A DNA stretch of 64,000 nt, taken from assembly GCF_004793545.1 (NCBI RefSeq), contig NZ_SRYA01000023.1, forward strand, positions 1 to 64,000. The letters are read 5' to 3'. A program made the position numbers and the translations under genes. The DNA comes from Petralouisia muris (GTDB lineage Bacteria; Bacillota; Clostridia; Lachnospirales; Lachnospiraceae). This document shows positions 28,691 through 37,872 of this stretch, piece by piece. The notes under the pieces were generated by a model that saw only the letters and a program-made list of their open reading frames with translations, was not told the DNA's origin and ran no database searches. The first letter of the stretch is position 1, and each line of letters starts with the position of its first letter.

Positions 28691-28959
28691 TGTAACCTCC
28701 AAAATAAATTTGTAATTGTCCCATCCACACTTATTACCACTCATTTTAGTTCGTTACACCAAAGCGCCTTGCGGTTTTCAACCTGCTTAAACGACTGCTT
28801 ATAATAAGGAGTGGTTGACAGTTTTCATGACGGATGTGGTTAATCCAAAAAGCGCCTCGCCAGACCAATTACTCCCTTATCATAAAAAAATAAGTGCAGA
28901 AGGTAAAGCACGAATGATATGCTTTATCTCTTACACTTATATGGCACTAAAAAGCCGGC
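28691..28959. other. Non-coding flank of the IS110 remnant
   Basis: No supported gene. It contains the untranslated upstream part of the IS110 element and a short stretch before homology to an ABC transporter begins. A plus-strand frame opening at 28815 is simply the read-in to that fragment. Confidence 0.4.
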
Positions 28960-29330
28960 CTGGAAGAACTGTTCCGGCGCAAAGGCAGCGATTATCTCTG
29001 CGGGGAAGGGGCTGCAGACTTTCCGGCGGAAAAAAGCAGCGGATTTCCATTGCAAGGTGTTTTCTAAAAGAGACTTCTGTGCTGATTGCGGATGAAGCTT
29101 CTGCTGCGCTGGACTCTGAAACCTCTTTTCATATTATGAATGAGATTCTGCAAATGAAGGTTCTGACAAGGATCGTAGTTTTTCACAGCATGAATCAAAG
29201 TCTGCTGAAGCAGTATGATCAGATTATTATCATGAAAAATGGGAAGGTACAGGAGGTTGGAAGGTTTGAGGAGCTGATGGAACGGAAAGGGTATTTTTAT
29301 TCTTTGTATTGTATTGAGAAAGGACTATAG
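28960..29330 (+). pseudogene. ABC exporter (MsbA/HlyB-type), C-terminal ATPase fragment
   Basis: From the signature motif onward the plus strand encodes the end of an ABC exporter: LSGGKKQRISIAR, Walker B VLIADEASAALD, the switch region (VVFHSMNQ, where the usual H-loop VTHR is altered) and a normal C-terminus ending at 29330. The Walker A half and the membrane domain are missing, so it cannot function alone. Confidence 0.75.
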
Positions 29331-29403
29331 ACCATCAGGGTTCCTCCCGGCTTGCTATGCTGAGGGAGTTCTTGGTTTTGAGCCGGGTCCCTCCTCATGG
29401 TAA
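29331..29403 (-). repeat. Diverged copy of the palindromic GAGGAGGGACC repeat
   Basis: On the minus strand this reads TTACCATGAGGAGGGACC at one end and GGGAGGAACCCTGATGGT at the other, the same flanks as the array at 46101-46296. The inner stem sequence differs (CCCGGCT/AGCCGGG) but still pairs. It lies between the end of the helicase gene and the ABC fragment. Confidence 0.75.
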
Positions 29404-29404
29404 A

Positions 29405-31753
29405 TCATGGTAAATTCCAAAACTCCTCTATGGTTTTTTTTACTTGGGGGAGGGTTATCTGGAGGCAGTCTGACCATTCCCGGGGGAAGAGGCGTTGATA
29501 GCCTTCTTCTATAAAGCGCTCGTCCAGCAAAAGAATCACGCCTCGGTCTTCTCCGGTTCGGATGACCCGTCCTGCGGCCTGCAGTACTTTGTTCATGCCC
29601 GGATAACGGAAGGCATACTCAAATCCAGCCCCCTCGGTTTCATCATAAAACTGTTTCAGGATTTCCCGCTCATTGCTGATTTGGGGCAGTCCCGTCCCTA
29701 CAATCAGAACGCCAATCAAGGAGTCCCCTTTCAAATCGATACCTTCTGCAAAAATCCCGCCCATCACGCAGAACCCAATAAGGGTTTTCTTTCGATTTTC
29801 TGAAAAATTCTCCAGAAATTCCTCACGTTCTTGTTCCGTCATACCGCTTTCCTGACAGATACAGTCCATTTCTTCTAAAATTCCCTCTTGTTCCAGAAAT
29901 TCCTCCCACACCTGATTCATCATCTTATAAGAAGGAAAAAACACCATATAATTCCCCGTCTTTCCCTTTGCCGTCTCATAAATATAGGCGGCAATCCGTT
30001 GAAATTCCCGTTTGGTGCGTCTGGCGTATTTACTGCTTACATCTGTTCCCACCGCCAGAAGCCGCTGTTCATTCTCAAAAACCGTACTGGCGTACACGGC
30101 ATAATTTTCTTCCCTGGTGCTGAGCAGCTTCTTATAATATTGTATGGGCAGCAGTGTAGCGGAGAAAAAAACGGCGCTTCTGCCTTTCTCCAGGCATTCC
30201 TGCAAATTAGCTGCAGGATTAACGCAAAACAGCTTCAGCTTAAACCTTTTGTCCTTTTCCTGTTCCGTATAGGTCACATAATTTTCATCCGCCCGGTCAT
30301 ACATATTCAGAAAATGCCGCACTTCCAGGTAGAATTCCTGCAGCTCTTTTTTCTCCGGAAAATTATTTTCCGTCTGAAAAAATTCTTCCAGGGCGGCTCC
30401 AAGCTGCATCAGAGAAAATACCAGATCGCCGATACTGTCTAACACCTGGTAATTTGCACACTGGCGTTTCAGCTCCAACAGCCGCTTATTGCACCGTTCC
30501 AGCGCCTGGACACATTTACGGCTGTGTGACTGCATTGCCTTTTTAAAACGCAGAAAGTCTTCTTTATACAGAACTGCACTGTACATCTCTCTTGCCCGAT
30601 CCACCAAATTGTGGGCTTCGTCCACCAGAAACAGATATTCCCCTTTTACTCCCTCGGAAAAGAAACGTTTCAGGTACACATTCGGATCGAACACATAATT
30701 GTAATCGCAGATAATCACATCCACCCAAAGGGAAGCATCCAGACACATTTCAAAGGGACAGACCTGAAACTGTTCTGCCTGGGTCAGCAGAACCTCCCTT
30801 GTGATATCACGTTCTTTCAAAAGCAGATCAAACACTGCATCATTGACCCGATCGTAATGGCCTTTTGCATACATACAGTGCACAGGATTACAGTCCATTT
30901 CCTGACAAAAACAGAGCTTCTCCTTAGCTGTAATGGTAAGCACGCGCCCCTGATACCCTTTGCTTCGCAATATATCAAAGGCTTCCTTCGCCACTGTGCG
31001 GGTAATGGTCTTAGCGGTCAAATAAAAAATCTTATCCGCCAGCTCCTCCCCCACCGCCTTCACTGCCGGAAACACGGTGGTGATGGTTTTTCCAGTTCCT
31101 GTTGGCGCCTGAATAAACAGAATTTTCTTCCGGTTAATGGTGCGGTACACATCTCCTGCCAGCTCCCGCTGACCCTTTCGGTAAGGAAAAGGAAACTCCA
31201 GCCCCGCAATGGAAGCATTCCGTTCCAGCTTTGCCTCATACTGAAAATCAGCCCATTTCTCATAAGCCGCAATCAATTCTTCAAACCACTGCTGCAGCTC
31301 CAAAAAAGAATACGTTTCCCGGAATCTTCGGATTTCTTCCGTGTCCAAATTACAGTAAGTCATCTGTACCGAAATTTCCGATAGCTGCTGCTGTCGCGCC
31401 GCAATATAGGCATAACATTTTGCCTGAGCTAAATGTACCCCCGCCGGCCGTTCCATAATATTCACATCTTGGTAAATTCCTTTGATTTCATCCACAGTCA
31501 CCTGTTCTTCTTCCACAATAAGCCCGTCTGCCCTGCCTTCAATGATCATAAGGTACCGCTGCCGCTTTAATTCTATTTTCAACGGAACCTCCGACTGATA
31601 GGAGGCCCCCATCCTTCTCTGAATTTTCCTGTGTATTTTGCTGCCCTCCTGCATGGCCTCCTTTTGAGCTGCCCGCCCATGCCGGTTATCAATATCACCG
31701 GAGCGCATAATAAATTCCACGAGATTTCTCACGGAAATTTTTATCTGTTCCAT
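29405..31753 (-). CDS. PD-(D/E)XK nuclease - XPD/DinG-type helicase fusion
   Basis: A 782-residue DNA repair protein. The N-terminal 190 residues carry a PD-(D/E)XK (Cas4/RecB-like) pattern: IEGRADGLI, then VTVDEIKG with the E-x-K pair. Next is a superfamily 2 helicase of the Rad3/XPD/DinG class: Walker A APTGTGKTITTVFPAV, a four-cysteine Fe-S-type cluster (CFCQEMDCNPVHC), VDEAHNL and the C-terminal AAGRVIRTGEDRG motif. It would unwind 5'-to-3' and perhaps cut flaps. The ATG at 31753 is preferred; upstream reading enters the terminator. It ends next to a palindromic repeat. Confidence 0.88.
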   Translation of the reverse strand: MEQIKISVRNLVEFIMRSGDIDNRHGRAAQKEAMQEGSKIHRKIQRRMGASYQSEVPLKIELKRQRYLMIIEGRADGLIVEEEQVTVDEIKGIYQDVNIMERPAGVHLAQAKCYAYIAARQQQLSEISVQMTYCNLDTEEIRRFRETYSFLELQQWFEELIAAYEKWADFQYEAKLERNASIAGLEFPFPYRKGQRELAGDVYRTINRKKILFIQAPTGTGKTITTVFPAVKAVGEELADKIFYLTAKTITRTVAKEAFDILRSKGYQGRVLTITAKEKLCFCQEMDCNPVHCMYAKGHYDRVNDAVFDLLLKERDITREVLLTQAEQFQVCPFEMCLDASLWVDVIICDYNYVFDPNVYLKRFFSEGVKGEYLFLVDEAHNLVDRAREMYSAVLYKEDFLRFKKAMQSHSRKCVQALERCNKRLLELKRQCANYQVLDSIGDLVFSLMQLGAALEEFFQTENNFPEKKELQEFYLEVRHFLNMYDRADENYVTYTEQEKDKRFKLKLFCVNPAANLQECLEKGRSAVFFSATLLPIQYYKKLLSTREENYAVYASTVFENEQRLLAVGTDVSSKYARRTKREFQRIAAYIYETAKGKTGNYMVFFPSYKMMNQVWEEFLEQEGILEEMDCICQESGMTEQEREEFLENFSENRKKTLIGFCVMGGIFAEGIDLKGDSLIGVLIVGTGLPQISNEREILKQFYDETEGAGFEYAFRYPGMNKVLQAAGRVIRTGEDRGVILLLDERFIEEGYQRLFPREWSDCLQITLPQVKKTIEEFWNLP

Positions 31754-31874
31754 GCTGTGCCATTTCCCTTCATTTATTGTCTGGTCAGAAAAGTTTTCTC
31801 TGACCGCCCTGCCAGGTGCGGTCACGCAATGACATTTTCCATCCGCAGGGGTGCGCATCCGATCGTCTACACAA

Positions 31875-31906
31875 AAAAAGATGCATAACTTATTATGCAT
31901 CTTTTT
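31875..31906. terminator. Bidirectional terminator after the HPr-like gene
   Basis: AAAAAGATGCATAA (31875-31888) and TTATGCATCTTTTT (31893-31906) form a perfect 14-bp stem with a 4-base loop. Confidence 0.8.
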
Positions 31907-31935
31907 CTGACTTTTGTCTATTCCGTTGTTCCAAT

Positions 31936-32163
31936 TTACGCTACAGCATATTTATTTAATACATTTTCAAAGGAAAGATCCTCGCCGCCGTATTTTACGG
32001 TCAGTTCTTTTCTGATACCCAGTCCCATCACTCCCAAAATAGACTTGGCGTCAATTACCATGCGCTGGTCTGAAATATCTATATCGAAATCACACATGCC
32101 AGCAGCACGAACAAAATCACATACTTCTTCAACATCTGCTAATCTAATAATCTTTTCATTCAT
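31936..32163 (-). CDS. HPr-like protein lacking the phospho-histidine
   Basis: A 75-residue HPr-fold protein. The segment around the regulatory serine is clear (DAKSILGVMGLGI), but the GLHARP loop with His-15 is missing; the aligned part reads LADVEEVCDF. It therefore cannot take phosphate from enzyme I, but could be phosphorylated on the serine by HPr kinase, like Crh in Bacillus, and act in carbon catabolite control. The ATG at 32163 has AAAGGA upstream at 10 bases. It is a stand-alone gene with its own terminator. Confidence 0.75.
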   Translation of the reverse strand: MNEKIIRLADVEEVCDFVRAAGMCDFDIDISDQRMVIDAKSILGVMGLGIRKELTVKYGGEDLSFENVLNKYAVA

Positions 32164-32645
32164 AATTGATACCATCCTTTCTATACATTTGGACTACAGT
32201 TAAGTTCTCATCTGAACTTGTGGCAAATTATGCCACCTTTTTCCTATTTTGTCAACTCTTCTTTTTTCCTTCTCTCTTAGTAAAAAACACGAAAAACAAC
32301 CATATTTTTTATACAAAACAAACTTCTTTTTTCCCAAATTCCACTAATTTCAAGTACTTCTTTCCTATAGTCCTATTCTCTTAATTGTTCACTTTTCTAT
32401 CTTTTTACCGATTTTTTGTAAAAATTTGTGAAAGTTTCCATATTTTAAAAAAATCTATGTTTTGCACATAACCACCATTTCCCAATGCTTTCCTATTAAA
32501 TTGTTCCCAATATCCAGAAAACTAAACTGTAATAATATTTTTTTGCATTTCTGAATGCTTTCTTGACTATTTTACGATAAAATTCTATAATAATTCGTAA
32601 CTATTCAGAACTCCATGAAAGTAGAAGGTCAAAAAGGAGGCTGCC
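32164..32645. other. T-rich intergenic region with the larBC promoter
   Basis: No gene is seen on either strand. The left part is the leader of the HPr-like gene; the right part holds the larB promoter. The middle is unusually T-rich and may contain regulatory elements that I cannot identify. Confidence 0.5.
32563..32591 (+). promoter_or_regulatory. Sigma-A promoter of larBC
   Basis: TTGACT (32563-32568), a 17-base spacer and a perfect TATAAT (32586-32591) lie 55 bases upstream of the larB ATG. Confidence 0.8.
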
Positions 32646-33407
32646 ATGGAATCAAAACACATGTTATCCATTTTACAGCAGGTACAGGAAGGCGCTCTTG
32701 ACATCCATACTGCTTATGAAAAATTAAAAATCAGCCCTTTCGAAGATCTGGGCTATGCCAAAATTGACCATCACAGAAAGATACGTCAAGGCGCTCCGGA
32801 GGTCATCTACGGCGCTGGAAAGACTGCGGAACAGATGGAAGGCATCATCCATTCTCTTTTGTCCCACTGCCCGGAAAATATTCTGATTACCCGGCTGTCT
32901 GAGGAATCTGCCTCTTATCTGTCCCAGCGTTTTCCTCTTACTTATGATAAACTTTCCCGCACAGGAATTGTAAACCGCAAAGAATGCATCACCGCCTCTG
33001 GAACAATTCTGGTTGCCACAGGCGGCACCAGCGACATTCCTGTTGCTGAAGAAGCCGCCCTCACTGCGGAAGTACTGGGCAACCGGGTGACGCGTCTCTA
33101 TGATGTGGGAGTTGCGGGCATTCACAGGCTCCTTTCCCATGTGGACAGCATTTCCAAGGCAACGGTGATTGTGGCGGTTGCAGGTATGGAAGGGGCTCTT
33201 GCCAGCGTCATCGGAGGCTTAAGCGACTGCCCGGTGATTGCCGTTCCCACCAGTATCGGGTACGGAGCTAATTTTCAGGGATTGTCCGCATTGCTTTCCA
33301 TGCTGAATTCCTGCGCCAGCGGAGTCAGCGTAGTGAATATTGATAATGGATTTGGTGCCGGCTATCTTGCCAGCATGATTAATCATATAGGAGGTAATGA
33401 ATCATGA
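32646..33407 (+). CDS. larB: Nickel-pincer cofactor biosynthesis carboxylase LarB
   Basis: A 253-residue LarB. It carboxylates and hydrolyses nicotinic acid adenine dinucleotide to begin the nickel-pincer nucleotide cofactor of lactate racemase and related LarA enzymes. The PurE-like C-terminal domain (about 120-245) shows VATGGTSDIPVAEEAA, VAGMEGALASVIGGL and PTSIGYGANFQG. AAAAGGAGG precedes the ATG by 6 bases. Its last codons overlap larC (4 bases), so the two are coupled. No larA or larE lies in the window. Confidence 0.95.
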   Translation: MESKHMLSILQQVQEGALDIHTAYEKLKISPFEDLGYAKIDHHRKIRQGAPEVIYGAGKTAEQMEGIIHSLLSHCPENILITRLSEESASYLSQRFPLTYDKLSRTGIVNRKECITASGTILVATGGTSDIPVAEEAALTAEVLGNRVTRLYDVGVAGIHRLLSHVDSISKATVIVAVAGMEGALASVIGGLSDCPVIAVPTSIGYGANFQGLSALLSMLNSCASGVSVVNIDNGFGAGYLASMINHIGGNES

Positions 33408-34789
33408 AAACATTATTTATTGAATGCAACATGGGCGCAGCCGGCGATATGCTGATGGGCGCCCTCTACGAGCTTCTAACGGAACCGGAGCAAAAACAGT
33501 TTCTGGAAACCATGAACGGCCTGTTCCCCGGCAAAATCATGATAAACGCGGTTCCTTCCGAAAAATGCGGGATCTGGGGAACTAAAATGAATGTTGTAAT
33601 CTTAGGGCAGACTAACGCATCCGCTTCTCCGGAAAATGAAGAAAGACATTCTCACCCGGAGGAACATTCCCATGGGCATCATGCAGATGGCTTAGAGGGA
33701 CATCCTCATGAGCACCGCCACCCACTCCATACAAGCTATCCGGAAATGCTTGCTCAAATTGACAGCCTTCCGGTTTCCGTCTATGTCAAAGAGCATGCAA
33801 AAGCAGTCTATACCCTGATCGGCGAAGCGGAAAGCTCTGCCCACCACACAGACATCTCCCAGATCCACTTCCATGAAGTGGGAACCTTGGATGCATTGAT
33901 GGATGTGGTAGGATGCTGCACACTTCTGGAACTCCTGAATCCAGAACAAATTCTTGCATCCCCGATTCATGTGGGAAGCGGCAGCGTCCGCTGCGCCCAT
34001 GGAATTCTCCCGGTTCCCGCTCCCGCCACAGCAGAAATCTTAAAAGACGTTCCCATATACGGCGGAACCATAGAAGGAGAACTCTGCACCCCCACCGGAG
34101 CTGCATTGCTCAAGCATTTCATCAGCCAGTTTACCCCTATGCCCCCGATGGCTGTGGAGAAAACAGGCTACGGCATGGGAACCAAAGATTTCTCCTCCGC
34201 CAACTGTCTGCGGGCTTTTCAGGGCAGCATGAGCATTTTGCCGGTTCCCTCACCCAGACAGCTTCCGGACTCCTATTCCGAAAGACCTCTTACCCGGATC
34301 ACAGAGGAAGAGACGCATCCCGATTTCTACACAGAACAATTCCACAGCCTGGAACAGATTCTGGAGCTTTCCTGCAATCTGGATGACATGACGCCGGAAG
34401 CCATTTCCTATGCGGTAAACCTTCTGATGGAAGCAGGCGCATTAGACGTCTTTACCACTTCCATTCATATGAAGAAAAACCGCCCCGGCCTTCTTCTCAC
34501 CTGCCTGTGCAACTTAGAGGAAGAAAGCCGTTTCAGCAGACTGATTCTGACCCATACCACCACCCGGGGAATCCGCATCCAGCCCTGCTACCGGAGAACA
34601 CTGGATGCACAGTTTCGGAAAGTCCGCACCCCCTATGGAGAAATCACGGTGAAAATCAGTACTGGTTACGGCATCCACAAATATAAACCGGAATATGAAG
34701 ATGTGGCTGCCGCCGCAAGGCAGTGTAAAGTGCCTTTTGCCAAAGTGCAGGAAGCTGTTCTGGAAGCCTGCCGCCATATGCAGGGATGA
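33404..34789 (+). CDS. larC: Nickel-pincer cofactor nickel insertase LarC (single chain)
   Basis: A 461-residue LarC, a CTP-dependent cyclometallase that inserts nickel into the pincer cofactor. The N-terminal domain begins with the conserved MKTLFIECNMGAAGDMLMGA; a His-rich stretch (about residues 83-112, with HSHPEEHSHGHH) probably stores nickel. The C-terminal domain (about 320-460, LSCNLDDMTPEAISYAV and HMKKNRPG) is fused in frame. In Lactobacillus plantarum the two parts are joined by programmed frameshifting; here one reading frame covers both. It is followed by a strong terminator. Confidence 0.95.
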   Translation: MKTLFIECNMGAAGDMLMGALYELLTEPEQKQFLETMNGLFPGKIMINAVPSEKCGIWGTKMNVVILGQTNASASPENEERHSHPEEHSHGHHADGLEGHPHEHRHPLHTSYPEMLAQIDSLPVSVYVKEHAKAVYTLIGEAESSAHHTDISQIHFHEVGTLDALMDVVGCCTLLELLNPEQILASPIHVGSGSVRCAHGILPVPAPATAEILKDVPIYGGTIEGELCTPTGAALLKHFISQFTPMPPMAVEKTGYGMGTKDFSSANCLRAFQGSMSILPVPSPRQLPDSYSERPLTRITEEETHPDFYTEQFHSLEQILELSCNLDDMTPEAISYAVNLLMEAGALDVFTTSIHMKKNRPGLLLTCLCNLEEESRFSRLILTHTTTRGIRIQPCYRRTLDAQFRKVRTPYGEITVKISTGYGIHKYKPEYEDVAAAARQCKVPFAKVQEAVLEACRHMQG

Positions 34790-34840
34790 AACTTCATAAC
34801 AGCACAGTCTTTTCCTATCCTATAAATCCTGTGAGAAAAA

Positions 34841-34867
34841 GAGCCTTTATCGCAATGATAAAGGCTC
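34841..34867. terminator. Terminator shared by larC and the lipoprotein gene
   Basis: GAGCCTTTATC (34841-34851) and GATAAAGGCTC (34857-34867) form a perfect 11-bp stem with A- and T-rich flanks. It lies between convergent genes. Confidence 0.85.
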
Positions 34868-34940
34868 TTTATGTAGTACCTGCTTCGTATGGATATCTAT
34901 GCAGCCCGTCAAAAGACTGGCCAATCCAAACATTTGTTCC

Positions 34941-35576
34941 TTACGGCAATGTGGATGCTGCTTCTGTATCAAACAAGCTTTCCTGCAATTTCACAATATC
35001 TTCTTCATTGGGAGTCCAAACCTTATCCTTCAATTCCACACGAACGATAACGCTCTGCTCATCCTCATAAGATACATTTGCCAATGCGTCCTTGAATGCA
35101 TCTCTCAGCATAATAACAATCTGTTCATTTAATGCATCTTCATCGGAAGTATCTCCGTCATAAGCTTCTACTGCTGCATAAAAACTCTCCATGGTAGGTG
35201 CAAAAATATCCATCTTCTGACATTTTACTTCTACTTCGTAAACGTCATCTTTCTTTGTTGCATCTCCAACCGTATACTTCACACTCTTGTACACATCTTC
35301 TACTACCTGTCTGAATTCTGCTTCTAAATCTTCAGAAATCTGTATGCCGGTTGTCATGGTTGACATTTCTGTGTCAATCCCTTCCACATACAGCTTCTCA
35401 GCTTCTTCCTTCGTGCCAACCTTCTGCTCTACAAATTCTGTAGAATCACCCTTGTAAGAATTGTCCAACAAAGCTTTTACATAACCGCTGGCGTCAAAAG
35501 AACTGCCGCATCCTCCTAACATTGCTGCTGCCAAAACTGCAACCAGCAGTAAGGCTACTTTTCTCATTCTCTTCAT
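34941..35576 (-). CDS. Secreted lipoprotein of unknown function
   Basis: A 211-residue lipoprotein: signal peptide with a long hydrophobic core and lipobox LGGC at about residue 23, then an acidic mainly helical/strand domain. It resembles the DUF5105-like lipoproteins of gut Clostridia, but the assignment is tentative. The ATG at 35576 follows AAAAGGAGT. It is transcribed alone, ending at the terminator shared with larC. Confidence 0.75.
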   Translation of the reverse strand: MKRMRKVALLLVAVLAAAMLGGCGSSFDASGYVKALLDNSYKGDSTEFVEQKVGTKEEAEKLYVEGIDTEMSTMTTGIQISEDLEAEFRQVVEDVYKSVKYTVGDATKKDDVYEVEVKCQKMDIFAPTMESFYAAVEAYDGDTSDEDALNEQIVIMLRDAFKDALANVSYEDEQSVIVRVELKDKVWTPNEEDIVKLQESLFDTEAASTLP

Positions 35577-35814
35577 AACATTACTCCTTTTCGTAAATTT
35601 AGCTACAGTATTATAGTAATCTCTTTTGCCTGTCCCGTCAATCTTTTTTTCCAGAAAATTTTCTTCAATTTGAATAAAACGACAAAGATCTGGCATACTA
35701 TCAGTGAAAACTTTGCTTCCGCCGGGACAATTTGTGCCGCAGGAGGAATCTTTCTAAATGAACCCCGTATATTCTGCCCTCGGCAGAGACAACAGACAGC
35801 AAAAGGAGACTGGA

Positions 35815-36225
35815 ATGAAAAAAAATTTTCTTCTTTGCGGATTTACCGGATGGTGCCTCGAAATACTTTTTACCGCTTTCGATTCCTTCCGCAGACGCGA
35901 ACTGCAGCTTATGGGAAAAACCTCCCTCTGGATGTTTCCCATCTACGGCATGGCTGCTTTTTTCAAGCCTTTCTGCCATCTGATGAAACGTCTGCCTGCT
36001 TTGATTCGGGCATTTTTTTATTCCTGTTTTATTTTTCTAGGGGAATATGTAAGCGGCAGCATCCTGAAAAAGTATCAGATGTGCCCCTGGGATTACAGCA
36101 GCTCTCCAGCAAATATAAAAGGGGTAATCCGCTTAGACTATGCCCCGCTTTGGATGATCGCCGGACTTATTTTTGAAAAACTGCTGACAAAGTCCCCGGC
36201 AAAACAAGAGAAGAAATCTTACTGA
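35815..36225 (+). CDS. CmpB-type putative ABC transporter permease (membrane protein)
   Basis: A 136-residue membrane protein of the PF06541 family (named ABC_trans_CmpB, function not established). The conserved C-terminal motif (CPWDYSSSPANIKGVIRLDY, then APLWMIAGL) is clear, with about three or four membrane helices. The ATG at 35815 has AAAGGAG upstream; another overlapping frame on this strand lacks family motifs and is rejected. It stands alone, divergent from the lipoprotein gene. Confidence 0.8.
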   Translation: MKKNFLLCGFTGWCLEILFTAFDSFRRRELQLMGKTSLWMFPIYGMAAFFKPFCHLMKRLPALIRAFFYSCFIFLGEYVSGSILKKYQMCPWDYSSSPANIKGVIRLDYAPLWMIAGLIFEKLLTKSPAKQEKKSY

Positions 36226-36304
36226 ATCTACTCTTTTGCCTCCCTTCCTCTTCCACTGTCAAAATAAAATCCAATTATCCTCTTGCGATTGATGAAACTT
36301 TATC

Positions 36305-36333
36305 TTGAAATTTGCCCCCTTCTGTTATATGAT
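36305..36333 (+). promoter_or_regulatory. Promoter of pyrBI
   Basis: TTGAAA (36305-36310), a 17-base spacer and TATGAT (36328-36333), 46 bases before the pyrB ATG. No PyrR-type attenuator is visible in the short leader. Confidence 0.7.
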
Positions 36334-36378
36334 AATCAAAACCCATGATCCAAACTATTAAATTTCAGGAGGAAAAAT

Positions 36379-37299
36379 ATGCAACATTTAATGAGTCCGC
36401 TTGATTTGTCTGTGGAAGAACTGGACAAGCTGCTTACACTGGCAAACGATATTGAAAAAAATCCTCATAAATATGCCAAAGCATGCGAGGGGAAAAAGCT
36501 TGCAACTTGTTTCTACGAACCCAGTACCCGGACAAGGCTCAGCTTTGAAGCCGCTATGTTAAACCTTGGCGGAAGCGTCCTTGGATTTTCCAGTGCAGAC
36601 AGCAGTTCCGCATCCAAAGGAGAAAGTGTTTCCGATACCATCCGCGTGATTTCCTGTTATGCAGATATATGCGCAATGCGCCATCCCAAAGAGGGTGCTC
36701 CCCTGGTAGCATCCCAGAGATCTACAATTCCTGTCATCAATGCCGGAGACGGCGGACATCAGCATCCTACCCAGACCTTAACCGATTTGCTTACCATTCG
36801 TTCCCTGAAGGGACGGCTCGATAATCTTACCATCGGTCTCTGCGGCGATCTGAAATTCGGACGTACCGTCCATTCCCTGATTCATGCTTTAATCCGTTAT
36901 CCTCATATCAAATTTGTCCTGATCTCCCCAGAAGAGCTTCGGGTACCAAGCTATATCCGGGAAGACGTGCTGGTGAAAAATTATATCTCTTTTCGTGAAG
37001 TAGAGCGTTTAGAAGACGCTATGGGAGATTTGGACATCCTGTACATGACCAGGGTACAGCGGGAACGTTTCTTCAACGAGGATGATTATGTGAGAATGAA
37101 AGATTTCTATATTCTGGATCGGAAGAAAATGACCCTTGCCAAAGAGGATATGATTGTGATGCATCCCCTTCCAAGGGTAAACGAAATATCTGTAGACGTG
37201 GATGACGACCCAAGAGCTGCTTACTTCAAGCAGGCACAATACGGCGTCTATGTGCGTATGGCGCTGATTCTCACATTACTGGAGGTGGAAGTATGTTAA
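36379..37299 (+). CDS. pyrB: Aspartate carbamoyltransferase catalytic chain
   Basis: A 306-residue PyrB, which joins carbamoyl phosphate and aspartate in the first committed step of pyrimidine synthesis. The carbamoyl-phosphate motif [13 protein letters not shown] is at about residues 46-58; [18 protein letters not shown] and [10 protein letters not shown] mark the active site and aspartate domain. AGGAGG precedes the ATG. It overlaps pyrI by 7 bases, so the two chains are made together for a regulated holoenzyme. Confidence 0.97.
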   Translation: MQHLMSPLDLSVEELDKLLTLANDIEKNPHKYAKACEGKKLATCFYEPSTRTRLSFEAAMLNLGGSVLGFSSADSSSASKGESVSDTIRVISCYADICAMRHPKEGAPLVASQRSTIPVINAGDGGHQHPTQTLTDLLTIRSLKGRLDNLTIGLCGDLKFGRTVHSLIHALIRYPHIKFVLISPEELRVPSYIREDVLVKNYISFREVERLEDAMGDLDILYMTRVQRERFFNEDDYVRMKDFYILDRKKMTLAKEDMIVMHPLPRVNEISVDVDDDPRAAYFKQAQYGVYVRMALILTLLEVEVC

Positions 37300-37733
37300 A
37301 TGTAGGATTAATTACGGAAGGCTTTGTCTTAGACCATATTCAGGCAGGCACCAGCCTGTCCATCTATCACGATTTAAAGCTGGATCAGCTGGACTGCTGC
37401 GTTGCCATTATCAAAAACGCCCGCAGCAACAAAATGGGAAAGAAAGATATTCTGAAGGTAGAATGCGACATCGACACTCTGGATCTGGATGTGTTGGGTT
37501 TTATCGATCACAACATCACGGTGAATATCATCAAAGGGGAAACAATTGTAGAAAAACGGGAGCTTCATCTCCCCAAAGAAGTGAAAAACATTGTGCGCTG
37601 CAAGAATCCCCGCTGCATCACTTCCATTGAACAAGAGCTGGATCAGATTTTCCTGCTGACTGATCCAAAAACCGCTACCTACCGCTGCAAATACTGCGAG
37701 GAAAAGTACAAAGGTCATAAAAAATTACAATAA
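37293..37733 (+). CDS. pyrI: Aspartate carbamoyltransferase regulatory chain
   Basis: A 146-residue PyrI, the allosteric subunit that binds CTP/ATP and the PyrB trimers. The nucleotide-binding N-terminal domain is followed by a zinc site with four cysteines (RCKNPRCIT and [10 protein letters not shown]). Bacillus lacks this subunit, whereas many Clostridia have it. A terminator follows 33 bases after the stop. Confidence 0.95.
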   Translation: MLNVGLITEGFVLDHIQAGTSLSIYHDLKLDQLDCCVAIIKNARSNKMGKKDILKVECDIDTLDLDVLGFIDHNITVNIIKGETIVEKRELHLPKEVKNIVRCKNPRCITSIEQELDQIFLLTDPKTATYRCKYCEEKYKGHKKLQ

Positions 37734-37765
37734 TTATTATACTTCAAATCTCTGAACGGAACAGT

Positions 37766-37790
37766 AAAAAGGGGCATAAGCCCCCTTTTT
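37766..37790 (+). terminator. Terminator after pyrI
   Basis: AAAAAGGGG and CCCCCTTTTT around a 6-base loop; perfect stem with a T-run. Confidence 0.85.
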
Positions 37791-37872
37791 ATTGCCTGAA
37801 TCAACAGGGCTTTTTATGATTTAGCAACCCCCTTTCCGGCAAATGATTTACAAAGATTCTCAGTCTGCACTG

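Noticed and set aside
28815-28959. N-terminal part of a longer ABC frame
   Set aside because: No ABC motifs occur before about 28985. The early codons are read-in from IS-derived sequence.
35670-36176. Alternative plus-strand frame of 168 codons
   Set aside because: It overlaps the CmpB-type frame, lacks a ribosome site and shows no conserved motif.
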